Below, piece after piece: positions 10,263 to 21,392 of a stretch of 64,000 nt of DNA; position 1 is the stretch's first letter; the number at the start of each line of letters is the position of its first letter. The position numbers were made by a program, and so were the translations under genes. The notes beneath the pieces are model-generated. The model ran no database searches. It had not been told where the DNA came from and was given only the letters and a program-made list of their open reading frames with translations. Origin of the DNA: Scilla litardierei (Eukaryota > Streptophyta > Magnoliopsida > Asparagales > Asparagaceae); contig CM061142.1 of NCBI GenBank assembly GCA_030789695.1, positions 149,875,266 to 149,939,265 on the forward strand. Direction: 5' to 3'.

Positions 10263-12465
10263 TCGAATAGGATGGTGGAGCAGATGAATCGTACATTGTT
10301 GGAGAGAGTGCGGTGTTTGAGGCACTCAGCCGGTTGGGAAAGGAATTCTGGGGTGAGATACTCACCATTGCTGTGCACATTGTGAACAGAGTTCCTTCAG
10401 TAGCTAATGGCTACAAGATCCCTGAGGAGATGTGGAGTGGTGAAGCTAGAGATTATTCGTACTTGCATAATCCAAGAGCAAAGAAGTGTATCTTGCTTGG
10501 ATATGGCCACGTCGTCAAGCGCTACCGTTTGTGGGATCCAGAGGGTTAGAAAGCGATAGTGAGCCGACATGTCACTTTTGATGAGGATGCAATGCTCAGG
10601 ACGTAGCATTCTCATTCAAAATAGGACACGTCCGCAGAGGTGATTTCGACGGAGAGAGTAAATCTTCCAGTCCAGCCCACTCAACGACCAGGCAAAGAGT
10701 TGATGATCGATGCTCTAGTTGAGGGAGATGATGAGGTCCATGCTGAGGACCAAGTGCAGACACCCGGTCCATCTTAGGTACGCATTGACACCTATGCAGG
10801 TGATGATGGAACGCGGAGATCGAAGAGGGGGAAGAAAGCACCAGAAAGATTTAGAGCATGGGATTATGCGGGTCATTCTTTCGATGATATGGCAGCTTAT
10901 GCACTCAATCTAGAGCACGAGGAGCCAGCGACATATGGTGGAGCCATATTTTCAGGAGATGCGGCCAATGGCAAGGAGCTATAGAGGAGGAGATGGAGTC
11001 TCTTCACCGGAACGACACTTGGGATTTGGTGCCGTTACCTAGCGAGAAGCGTGCCATTGGTTGTTATTGGATATACAATGTCAAGGAAAGATCAACTCAA
11101 GATGAGAACAATGTCAGGTATAAGGCAAGATTGGTAGCCAAGGGATTTGCACAAAGGAAAGGAGAAGACAACAACGAGATATTCTCACCAGTTGTGCAAC
11201 ACACATCGATTCGTGTGTTGTTGGCACTAGTTGCTCGCATGGACATGTAGTTGGAGCAACTCGATGTGAAGACCGCCTTTCCGGAGACCTTGATGAGGAA
11301 ATCTATATGCAGCAGCCTGAGGGGTTCAGAGTTGAAGGGAAACAGACTTTAATGTGCAGGTTGAAGAAATCATTGTACAGGTTGAAGCAGTCACCCAGGC
11401 AATGGTACAAACGATTTGATAGCTTCATGATGGGAGTAGGCTTTGAGAGGAGCATCAAGGATCAATACGTGTACGTTCACACACTTGAGAATGGCTTGAA
11501 GGTTTATTTGTTGCTCTATGTGGACGACATGCTAATTGCTTCTAATATCATATCTAAGGTTAAGAAGCTAAAGGTGAAGCTTGGGCAAGAGTTCGACATG
11601 AAAGACTTGGGGCCCGCAAAGAAGGTTCTCAGAATGGAGATTTTTCGAGATCGAAAAAAGCATGAGCTTAGATTGTCATAGAAGGGATATATTCGGAAGG
11701 TTCTAGTCCGGTTTGGGATAGAAAGCACGAAGCCCGTGACAACACCTTTGGGAGCTCATTTTCAGCTGTTGGCGAGTCAGTCGCCAAGCACCGATGAGGA
11801 GAAGACATACATGTCTCAGGTGCCATATGCAAGTGTAGTAGGAAGCTTAATGTATGCAATGGTTTGCGCGCGTCCAGATATTGTAGAGGCCATTGGAGTG
11901 GTTAGCAGACATATGGCTAATCCTGGCAAGGAGCATTGGTAGGCCATTAAGTGGATTCTGAGATATCTGCGAGGCACGGCGAGTGTCGGGATCCTCTATG
12001 GGAGAGGAGACGATAAGTTGCTGACAGGGTACTGCGATAGCGATTATGCAGGTGATAGAGACATGCGACGATCTATCACAGGGTATGTGTTCAGTTTGGG
12101 CACTGCCGCAGTATCGTGGAGGTCGGTCTTACAGTATGTGGTTGAGTTATCAACCACAGAGGCCAAGTTGATTGCAGCAGTGAAAGCTATAAATGAGGCC
12201 AAGTATTTGAGGAGTCTGCTGAGACATTTGGGGGTGTTGCAGAGTTCGTCACATGTGCATTGTGACAGCCGGAGTGCCATTCATCTGGCAAAGCACCAGG
12301 CGTACAGGTCGAGGACGAAGCATATTAAGGTGTGTGATTCCTTCCTAGATTTGGAGAAGAAGGATATAGAGCTTTAGAAGATCCCGACTGAATTGAACCC
12401 CGCAGACTTGTTTACCAAGCCAGTTCCTGTCGTCAAGCTCCAGGTTTGTATGGAGCTGATTTCCT
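10263..12465 (+). pseudogene. pol: Element C integrase C-terminus, reverse transcriptase and RNase H, broken
   Basis: Domains continue in order: integrase end (VEQMNRTL, then FWGEILTIAVHIVNRVP), a shortened linker, and reverse transcriptase (KARLVAKGFAQ, EQLDVKTAF, YRLKQSPRQWY, YVDD near 11517). RNase H follows (GYCDSDYAGD, STTEAKLIA, HCDSRSAIHLAK, TKHI, NPADLFTK). In-frame TAG codons start at 10547, 10604, 10622, 10775, 11248, 11679, 11940 and 12375. Frameshifts lie near 10320, 10965 and 11280, and part of the integrase-RT linker appears deleted near 10465. It cannot encode enzymes as it stands. Confidence 0.88.
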
Positions 12466-12579
12466 AGTTCGCTTAGGTGACGCCGGAGGGCGCATGTTCC
12501 AAAGACGATCGTGATAATCAGAGAGAGGGTCATGGCGTGAAGCATGGAGATGTAGGAGTCACTGGGATGAGATTTGAAG

Positions 12580-13421
12580 TGTTTTTTGTGATTCAGATCT
12601 CATGTATGTTGATTTCCCAGGGGACTCGGTCGAATAGCAGGCTACTCGACCGAGATGCAGGAGCAGAGCAGAAGCAGTAGAGACAGAGAGTTGTGGGGTG
12701 TTTTTTCCCACGACTCGGACGACCTCCTACTCGGTCGAGCAGGAGCTACTCGGTCGAGCTACAGAGAAATTCTGGTGGTTTCAGAAGTCTGAGAGTTTGT
12801 TGTTCTGATGGGAATACCGACTCGGGCCGAGTAGCATAACTACTCGACCGAGTCGACTCGACTCCACCCAGTGGCAGAATCAGTGTATGTCAACTCGGTC
12901 GAGCAGCTCGGGCTGCCAACCGACTCGGGCCGAGTCGATGTGGGCCCAGCCGAGATGACCAACGGCCAGTTTTTCCTCAGGTTTTGGGGATCCTATTTAA
13001 ACCTAACTATTGTTTTAGCCTAGGTTAAGACTCCATTGGATTATTAGAGTTTTGGAGAGCCTCTAGACACCCCCCTTGGAGATTTTGTAGGGTTTTGGAG
13101 TTCTTGAGAGAAGGTGAGTTTATTCTTCTCTATTCCTCCATTGATTCCTTCTTCCTTGAGTGAGATTGTGAGGGCTTGTGCGGTTTGACAAGTTATTACT
13201 CACGTGAGTGGAAGCAAGATTGTAACCCTATGTGTTTGATCTCTCTAATAGTGGAATCGTCTCGGAATGCTGGATGTAGGTTGTTTACAATCGAACCAGG
13301 GTAAATTCTCTTGTATCTGCGTTTGATTTGTTGTTGCTTTGATTAGTTTGCTACTTTCTATTGCAAGGGCATTTGGGTGTTTAAATCTAGGACTAGCAAT
13401 TGATCCCAAATCACCCCAACA
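12580..13421 (+). repeat. Element C 3' LTR (842 bp)
   Basis: It starts TGTTTTTTGTG and ends CCCCAACA, followed by GTTTA. It is collinear with the 5' LTR up to ...GGGTGTTT. The final 38 bp are then the reverse complement of 8332-8369, and the remaining 78 bp of the 5' LTR end are absent. The purine tract upstream (around 12541-12579) is weak. Confidence 0.85.
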
Positions 13422-13426
13422 GTTTA

Positions 13427-13706
13427 AGCATCAGATGAGTCAAACTGATAGACCCTCTCCCTGGTTTAACTCGGTTAATGCTCTTGTCAACTTGGTGTAC
13501 TCCAACTCATATTCATAAATACTAGTCCAAAACCCATGCAGCTCATCTTCTAGCTACCCACCAAATACTTGTTTCACCATTTTGGCATCGTTTGTGAGAA
13601 AGGATAACAACCATGACATCACATAAGCTTAGAAATCAAACAATCCAACTATCTAGAGGCAAAATCACCATTGATAAGGGGACAGACAAATCAATGATGG
13701 TGGGAC
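13427..13706 (+). mobile_element. Gypsy relic L: LTR end, primer-site-like sequence and gag start
   Basis: AGCATCAGATGAG followed by GACCCTCTCCCTGGTTT resembles Tat/Ogre-type LTR 3' ends. TTTTGGCATCGTTTGTGAGAAA (13580-13601) resembles their primer site, with an ATG at 13614. The short frame runs into element B at 13712 and appears to resume at 20978. The family call rests on pattern memory. Confidence 0.45.
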
Positions 13707-13711
13707 ATTAC

Positions 13712-15761
13712 TGTTGGATGCGACGATCTAGGATCTCTAGTTTGATGATGACAAATGTGTTGTTATATTTAACGTGTGTGCTTAGTGTGTTTCAGGAAAG
13801 GCGAAACGATAATTCTTTCCATATTTGGAGAAATTGCTAATCATATAACGAAGTGGGAGAGCAATGAAGTGGTGTGTGCAAAGCTATTTGGACTCGGTCA
13901 ATATTGGGAGAGATGGAGTCAAATCTAATCAATATGGGATTTGAACAAATCTATTAAAGATTCTTGCTCATATCTAATTCCTATTCAAACCCCATTTATC
14001 CCAAATCAATTACAAACTTGTTACAAACTTGTTCTCCTACATTCAAGGGATCCTCCATATCTCACGCACCCATCCATCCACATATCCTCATCATGCCGAC
14101 CTTACCCCAAAATAACCCTAACTTCATGCATTTAAGGGGTCATCCAAGGAGGTGGTTGGGTGTGCAGCCAAAATAATATTCACAAGGAAAATTGATGCAT
14201 CAATCTCCTAAAGAGCTGCAAAACACAAAGAAGGAGACGGGCAAAAATTATTCCCATAGAAATGAACTTTTTTTCCCTCCTTCACGCAAGAACCTTCAAG
14301 CTCCTTTGTTAATCTTCAAGTCATCATCATCATCTAAGGAGATCAACAACCAAGAGGAAGCATCATTAATAATAGGAAGGAACTCCTCAAAGCTGTAACT
14401 CACGCATCATCAAGAGGAGTTCGTTAACACGCACCACCGCAGCCCAACATCTTTAAGCCTGTCGCTGTCAGAGGGTTCAACTTGCTGCCGTCGTCGAAGT
14501 AAGCCGCTGTCGAGTTCCTTGATGCCCAAGGAGACCACGTCGTCGAGAGCTCGTTTTCGCCGTCGAAGAACTGCTGAGGAGACCACGCCGTCCAGAGCTC
14601 GTTGTCGCCGTCGAAGAATTGCTGAGGAGACCACGCCGTCGAGAGCTCGTTGTCGCCGTTGAAGAATTGCTGAGGAGACCACACCGTCGAGAGCTCGTTG
14701 TTGCCATGGACTGTCGCACCGCCGACGAAGTCTTGCCGTTGAAGAAGAGCCGTCGACTCGCTGTCAGAGTTGCTTAGGGGCCATCGAGTGCAGCACCCTG
14801 CCGTCGGAGTTGCGTAGGGGGCATCAAGTCGTCGTGAAGTCGAGCTTGTCCATACTCACCGCATCCGGAGTCGAAACTGTCGTTGCCCTTGTTGCTGCAG
14901 TCAGAGAAGATCACAATGACCGCTGCACCAAGCAGCTTGCTGCTCCGTTTGCCAGAACCGCTGCCGTCGATGAGGTCGTGTGAGTCGCCGTTGAGTTCAA
15001 GGCGCTCGGAGAAACCTCCGTCGAGAAGTCCATCGGAGAACGCCGCTGCCCTAGTTCAAGTCGGAGGGAAGCTGACGTGGACATTGCATGAAAACAAAAA
15101 GAACAAAAGCGTTGATGACGTGGATTTAATTTTAAGGAAGTTGCTGTGTGCACAGACCGAAGGAATTTGAATTTGAACTGTGATTTCTGTACACACAGAC
15201 CAGAGTGCTATTTGAGCCACTGTTTGACATCCAGACGTCAGATCGAGACACCGTTTGTGCCAGACCGAAGCTGACGCCGTGCTGAACGACAGAGACGACA
15301 CACCATCACAATCTGAACATTTCTAGACCCTTTACTTTATCATTATATTTGTGATTATGTGTAGATCTCTGTAGGGGAAATTTTACCGATATTTGCGTTC
15401 TTTTGGGACTTGTCTGGTTGGGGCTAGACAAGAGGGTCTTATCGTGTTGGTGCAGTTAAGATACGCATTTACTAGGTTGATAGGGTTCTGCACTTTGTTG
15501 AGTGTGGTACAATCTAGGTGGGGAGTTGGAGCTAGGACCCCATTGTAGGTATATAGAAGGAACTTATTAATGCTAGTATTTGCTTAGGGCTGGATGTAGG
15601 TCGTTGATGCGACAGAACCAGGGTAAATCTGTGCGTACTCTGTGATTGTCTCTTGTTTACTCTGCTTGTGATTTTAACTACGTGTGATTTCTCGTGGGTT
15701 ACGCAAGAATATTTTTATAAGCTTATTCACCCCCCTTCTAGGCTAGGATCCAGATCCAACA
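13712..15761 (+). repeat. Element B 5' LTR (2050 bp)
   Basis: Starts TGTTGGATGCGACGATC and ends CCAGATCCAACA. It contains a GC-rich block (about 14440-15070) with four 48-bp repeats. Open frames in that block (for example 14410-14719 on the minus strand) come from the repeat, whose unit length is a multiple of three. Confidence 0.9.
14528..14719 (+). repeat. 48-bp tandem repeat, four copies, in B 5' LTR
   Basis: GAGGAGACCAC-type unit starts fall at 14528, 14576, 14624 and 14672, exactly 48 bp apart. On the minus strand the unit reads as a 16-residue peptide repeat (WSPQQFFDGDNELSTA). The 3' LTR carries the same four units at 19747, 19795, 19843 and 19891. Confidence 0.9.
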
Positions 15762-15763
15762 AG

Positions 15764-15775
15764 TGGTATTAGAGC
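15764..15775 (+). promoter_or_regulatory. Element B primer-binding site, variant
   Basis: TGGTATTAGAGC differs from the usual tRNA-Met site by one base (C to T at position 7). Confidence 0.8.
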
Positions 15776-15804
15776 AGGTTTTAGGATCTAGCCTAGAATT
15801 GACC

Positions 15805-17648
15805 ATGGATCCCATTGATAGTGCTTTTGCTGAGGGTCAGTCCATATCACGTCCCCTAGATTTAATGGAGTAGATTATTCTTATTGGAAAAATCGAATGA
15901 GAATCTACTTAATTTCAATTGACTATAAAGCCTGGCAAATTGATGAAAAAGGCTATAAACCACCTATCATTAAAATCGAAAATGTTGAGATAATTAAACA
16001 TGATGATAAATGGGATGACAATGATTGGAGACTCTATTCCCTTAATTCTAAAGCCATCAATGCTCTCATTTGTTCATTAGATAAATCTCAATTTAATCGC
16101 ATCTCATATTGTCTAACTGTGCAGGAAATATGGCATACATTGGAGATGATGCACGAGGGAACGTCACAGGTGAAGGAGTCTAGACTTGCACTTCTGAGCA
16201 CAGAGTACGAGGGATTTTGTATGTTACCATCTGAGACCATATCAGAGATGTTTGCGAGGTTCACCAACATCGTCTACAAGTCTAGTCACTCGGTAAGCCA
16301 TATTCTAGCCTTGAACATGTGAGGAAGATATTAAGAGCACTGCCAAGCTCTTTCAGGCCTAAAGTCACCGACATCCAAGAAGCGAAAGATCTGTCACAGA
16401 TGATGGTGGAGGACTTGATAGGTAACTTAATGTCCCATGAGCTTGAATTGCAAAATATTGAAGAAAGAGAGAAACCTGAGGAGAATGAAAAAGCGTCAAA
16501 GCCACTTACTCTGAAAGCTAGCGAAGATGAAGATGATGAGGAGGAGATTGCACTAATGGTTAGAAATTTCAAAAAGTACGTCTGAACTCCTCAAGGAAGA
16601 TCAGAAATGTATAAAAGGTTCATTCGCTCTAACACGTTTAATTATGATAAAAATTCTTCTGAACAAGGTTCTGCTAATAGAGTTGAATGCTTTAAATGCA
16701 GAAAAAAAGGACACTTTGCGAAGCAATGCAGACAAGAGACTGCTCAGGTTGCTAAAGATAAAGGAAAATCTAAGATGCTAACTTGGGACATGGACATCAA
16801 AGCTGAGGATGAGGATGAAGAGGTGGTAGCCCACTCCGCTGTTGTATGCTTATAACGATGAGGTAAATTCCTTCACTAAAGCTGAATTGTTAGATGTTTG
16901 TAAAGGAATGTAAAATGAGATTAATGAGCTAGAACTCACGTTAAATGATTATAGAAATGCCAGCTTTAAATTACAAAAGGAAAACTGTGACAATTCTAAG
17001 GAAGTTGACATCCTTAAAGAAAAACTTGATGCACTTGATTCTACCATTGCTATAATGAAAAAAGAAAAATCATGCTTTAATGAAGAAGTTGCTTGTCTTT
17101 CTTACCCTTCCTTATTGAATAATATTACCATGCTTAAGCAGGATTTGATTAAGCACTAAACTGAAAAAGACTGTGTGATTAGAGAGCTTAATAATAAGTT
17201 ATGCATGTTATATAACGAACTTAAAAGGAAAATGGATGAATTTGAAAAGAAGGAAGAGGAAAACACGAGAGCTTTTCTAAGTAAATGCACCTTGCTTGTG
17301 TATGAAAATAAATTATTAAAATCCAAAGTTTCTAATTTAGAATTGTCATTAAGAAAATTTTCAATTGGTAAACATTCGGTGGATACCATACTTGAAAATC
17401 AATTATATGGCAATAATAGAAGAGGACTTGGATTTGGTTTGAAAAATGTTGAAAAGCCCAAATTTAAGAAATTCCACAGTGTGCCTTATATTGTGAAAAA
17501 TATGCATGCAAAGTGCTTTGCTTGTGATAGTGTTGGTCACACATTCTATTATTGTAAGTTTAGGAACACAAACATAAAGTTCAAACAAGTGTGGGTTTCT
17601 AAAACTTTAATGGCTAACACTAGTGGACCTTGTTGGATTTCAAGGTAA
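15805..17648 (+). pseudogene. gag: Element B gag, broken by frameshifts and stops
   Basis: ATG at 15805 opens a copia-type gag. The frame shifts near 15857 (before DYSYWKNRM-like sequence), again near 16290 (end of the UBN2 region), and meets TGA at 16583-16585. A first knuckle CFKCRKKGHFAKQC starts at 16688. The frame breaks again near 16850; a coiled-coil-like Lys/Glu region (17175-17400) follows, then a second Cys/His motif CFACDSVGHTFYYC at 17514 and a stop at 17646. The order matches the gag of A and D, so this is a decayed gag with no pol behind it. Confidence 0.85.
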
Positions 17649-18941
17649 TACTTAACACCTTTCATGTAGGTGAGGTTGAGATTTGGTGAGGAACATTAAA
17701 TTTAAAGTCTCATTCTTTTAGCTCCTTAGTCAAATAGTGACACGAAGGTATATTTCGTTTCCATCTTTGCATTCATTGCATACCTTCATAATTTTTTTGC
17801 GTGCTTGTTTGTTTGCTTTTTATGTTTGTTTTAGTTCTTTATAAAATAAAATCAAAAAAATGAAAAACCAAAAAATCAAAAAAATTGTGCTTAACGGATA
17901 CCTCTTTATGATTCATTAATAAGTGGTATTTGTTGAATATTCATTCATATCCTTGTAGAAATCATTGAATTATTGTTATAGCTACATGCACATGTTAGAA
18001 TCCATTTAGTGGCCATGACATGCTTCATGAAATGATTACTTTGATTTCTACACCTACATGTGCACTTCCACGAATACTAAACTCGTTGTACTTTTGGAGA
18101 TTCTTTTTATGAATATTGAAAAGCGAATGTAGGATGAATAAAAATTGAATGTTCTAAGGGATATGATGTGTATTGCCATGAATAAAAATTGAGCACAAAA
18201 AGATATGAATAAGAAAAATAGACATGAAAATTGCTCCGTATGTAAAATGGATACAATTTATGGCAAATACACTACCCACGAGTATCCAACATATGATTTA
18301 TGGGTAATCTTTAGCGTTGGTATATATTACTCGTCAAGCAATGCCAACCCCACATTTAAGAGTCCTTATAGGCTATGTTTTGGGGTTTTGGCACCTTGAA
18401 CTCATTGTTAATGAGGTAGGAAAAATCAATCCTAGTGATATTCATGTTTAATGGACAATGTGGATTGGTTTTGGTTGATGTTATAAATTGATCCTCCCTT
18501 TGTACTTCAATGTTTATATTATCACACTTACACAATGGTGGTGAAGTCTAAATTATGATTTTCAATGAGCTTGAATTGTCTACTTTATAGAAAATCCATG
18601 CAAGTGCTAGCTATACTCAATAATACTTTATTTTTGCATGTGATATTTAATGACTTCATTAGTCCACTTTTGATGATAACAAAGGGGAAGAAAGAAAAAG
18701 ATTTGGTATTGTTGAAGGGGGAGCTTGATAGGAGCTTGAAAATACATAAATAGGGGGAGCTTAGAAAGATGGGAAGCATGCCTATCTACTTGCTACATTT
18801 GTTGTGCATGGTTGTAATGCTTGCTTGTAATGCTTGTTCATTGTATATTTCATATTGCATTACATCCTCCATCACATTTCACACACGCGCATGTATTTGC
18901 TCAAATCTTTTATGGGGTTGTCATCATCAAAAGAGGGAGAT
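17649..18941 (+). other. Element B 3' noncoding tail with purine tracts and PPT
   Basis: No supported gene is present. Purine tracts of the AAGGGGGAG kind lie near 18681, 18715 and 18752, and the terminal tract AAAAGAGGGAGA is at 18929-18940, directly before the LTR. Confidence 0.7.
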
Positions 18942-20972
18942 TGTTAGATGCGACGATCTAGGATTTCTAGTTTGATGATGATAAATGTGTTGTTATATTT
19001 AACATGTGTGCTTAGTGTGTTTCAGGAAAGGAGAAATGATAATTCTTTTCATATTTGGAGTAATTGCTAATCATATAGAGAAGTGGGAGAGAAATGAAGT
19101 GGTGTGCACAAAGCTATTTGGACTCGGTCAATATTGGGAGAGATGGAGTCAAATCTAATCAATATGGGATTTGAACAAATCTATTAAAGATTCTTGCTCC
19201 TATCTAATTCCTATTCAAAACTCATTTATCCCAAATCAATTACAAACTTGTTCTCCTACATTCGAGGGATCCTCCATATCTCACGCACCCATCCATCCAC
19301 ATATCCTCATCATGCCGACCTTACCCCAAAATAACCCTAACTTCATGTATTTAAGGGGTCATCCAAGGATGTGGTTAGGTGTGCAGCCAAAATAATATTC
19401 ACAAGGAAAATTGACGCATCAATCTCCTAAAGAGCTGCCAAACACAAAGAAGGAGACAGGCAAAAATTATTCCCACAGAAACAAACTTTTTTCCCCTCCT
19501 TCACGCAAGAACCTTCAAGCTCCTCTATTAATATTCAAGTCATCATCATCATCTAAGGAGATCAACAACCAAGAGGAAGCATCATCAATAATAGGAAGGA
19601 ACTCCTCAAAGCTGTAACTCACCCATCATCAAGAGGAGTTCGTTGACACACACCATCGCAGCCCGACATCTTCAAGCCTACCGCTGTCAGAGGGTTCAAC
19701 TTGCCGCCGTCGTCGAAGTGAGCCGCTCTCGAGTTCCTTGTTGCCTGAGGAGACCACGCCGTTGAGAGCGCGTTGTCGCCGTCGAAGAACTGCTGAGGAG
19801 ACCACGCCGTCGAGAGCTTGTTGTCACTGTTGAAGAATTACTGAGGAGACCATGCCGTCGAGAGCTCGTTGTCACCGTTGAAGAATTGCTGAAGAGACCA
19901 CGTCGTTTCCGTGGACTGTCGCACCACCGACGAAGTCTTGCCGTCGAAGAAGAGCCGTCGACTCGCCGTCGGAGTTGCATAAGGGCCACCGAATGCAGCA
20001 CCCTGCCATCGGAGTTGCGTAGGGGGCATCAAGTCACCGTGAAGTTGAGCTTGTCCATACTCACTGCATCCGGAGTCGAAGCTACTGTTGCTGTCGAAGC
20101 CCTCGTTGCTGCAGTCAGAGAAGATCACAACGATCACTGCACCAAGCAGGTTGCCACTCTGTATGCCAGAAATGCTGCCGTCGACATGGTCATGTGAGTC
20201 TCCATTGAGTTTAAGGCGCTCGGAGAAGCCTCCGTCGAGAAGTCCATCGGAGAACGCTGCTACCCTAGTTCAAGTCAGAGGGAAGCTGACGTAGACATTG
20301 CATGAAAACGAAAAGATCAAAAGTGTTGATGACGTGAATTTAATTTTAAGGGAGTTACTGTGCACACAGACCGAAGGAATTTGAATTTGAACTGTGATTT
20401 CTCTACACACAGACCAGAGTGCTATTTGAGCCACTGTTTGACATCCAGACGTCAGATCGAGACACCGTTTACGTCAGACCGAAGCTGACGCCGTGCTGAA
20501 GGACAGAGACGACACACCATCACTATTTGAGCATTTCTAGACCCTTTACTTTATCATTATATTTGTGATTGTGTGTAGATCTCTGTAGGGAAAACTTTAC
20601 CGATATTTGTGTTCTTTTGGGACTTGTCTGGTTGGGGCTAGACAAGAGGGTCTTGACGTGTTGGTGCAGTTAAGATACGCATTTACTAGGTTGATAGGGT
20701 TCTGCACTTTGTTAAGTGTGGTACAATCTGGGTGGGGAGTTGGAGTTAGGACCCCATTGTAGGTATACAGAAGGAACTTATTAATGCTAGTATTTGCTTG
20801 GGGCTGGACGTAGGTCGTTGATGTGATCGAACCAGGGTAAATCTGTGCGTACTCTGTGATTGTCTCTTATTTACTCTACTTGTGATTTTAACTGAGTGTG
20901 ATTTCTCGTAGGTTACGCGAGAATATTTTTATAAGCCTATTCACCCCCCTAGGCTAGGATCCAGATCCAACA
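18942..20972 (+). repeat. Element B 3' LTR (2031 bp)
   Basis: Starts TGTTAGATGCGACGATC and ends CCAGATCCAACA, then ATTAC. It is collinear with the 5' LTR including the 48-bp repeats (19747-19938). There are many scattered substitutions and small indels, so B is clearly older than D or G. Confidence 0.9.
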
Positions 20973-20977
20973 ATTAC

Positions 20978-21392
20978 AACCCGCTAACAACCAACTACTT
21001 CATTAGTATCATCAATAACCTCCAAACACCGTGTCACAATACATTATGCATGAAGAGTTCCAAGAGATGAACACCCAAGTACGTCAAATGAAAAAGATAT
21101 TGACCCAATTCACCTAAAAGATGTTCGTTCTCACGATGCAACCTTTTCTATAATTCACTACCTTTGTTTCTTTAACAACCTCTACCTCAGTTCATTCAGT
21201 CGCATCCTCGCCAATCTTACTACATCATCATCATTAGTCTTATCAATAGCTCCCTCATCAATCTCTCCACAGTCTCGCTATCAGCCTCACCAACAAAAAC
21301 TACTCCACCAATAAATCTTGAATGATGGTAATAATAATGATGGAATTAACAATGAAGGAAAAGAAGTTAACATGCATTTGATAGGAAAAGAC
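20978..21392 (+). mobile_element. Gypsy relic L: gag N-terminal remnant
   Basis: Joining 13706 to 20978 across element B keeps a reading frame that continues with MHEEFQEMNTQVRQMKKIL-like sequence, typical of the variable N terminus of gypsy gag, before stops appear. It is degraded and ends at the E LTR. Confidence 0.4.

Larger units (their letters stand above)
7518..13421 (+). mobile_element. Element C: complete but decayed copia retrotransposon
   Basis: It is flanked by GTTTA at 7513-7517 and 13422-13426. LTRs are 7518-8447 and 12580-13421. The internal order is gag, protease, integrase, reverse transcriptase, RNase H, which is copia order. The pol half contains nine in-frame TAG codons and several frameshifts, so this copy is not autonomous. 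The two LTR ends differ structurally (see findings). Confidence 0.92.
13712..20972 (+). mobile_element. Element B: gag-only LTR retrotransposon with 2-kb LTRs
   Basis: Flanked by ATTAC at 13707-13711 and 20973-20977. LTRs are 13712-15761 and 18942-20972. The 3.2-kb interior holds a primer site, a broken gag and a noncoding tail with several purine tracts. No pol motif was found in either strand of the interior, so it is non-autonomous by structure, not merely by decay. Confidence 0.92.

Noticed and set aside
10260..12377. Amber codon reassignment or programmed readthrough in element C pol
   Set aside because: Frameshifts and a linker deletion in the same region show ordinary decay; readthrough at nine sites is not plausible. 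Methylation-driven C-to-T change is simpler.
14410..14719. Minus-strand ORFs of 80-90 codons in the B LTR
   Set aside because: Produced by the 48-bp tandem repeat. Not called as genes, though the possible origin from captured coding DNA is listed as a finding.
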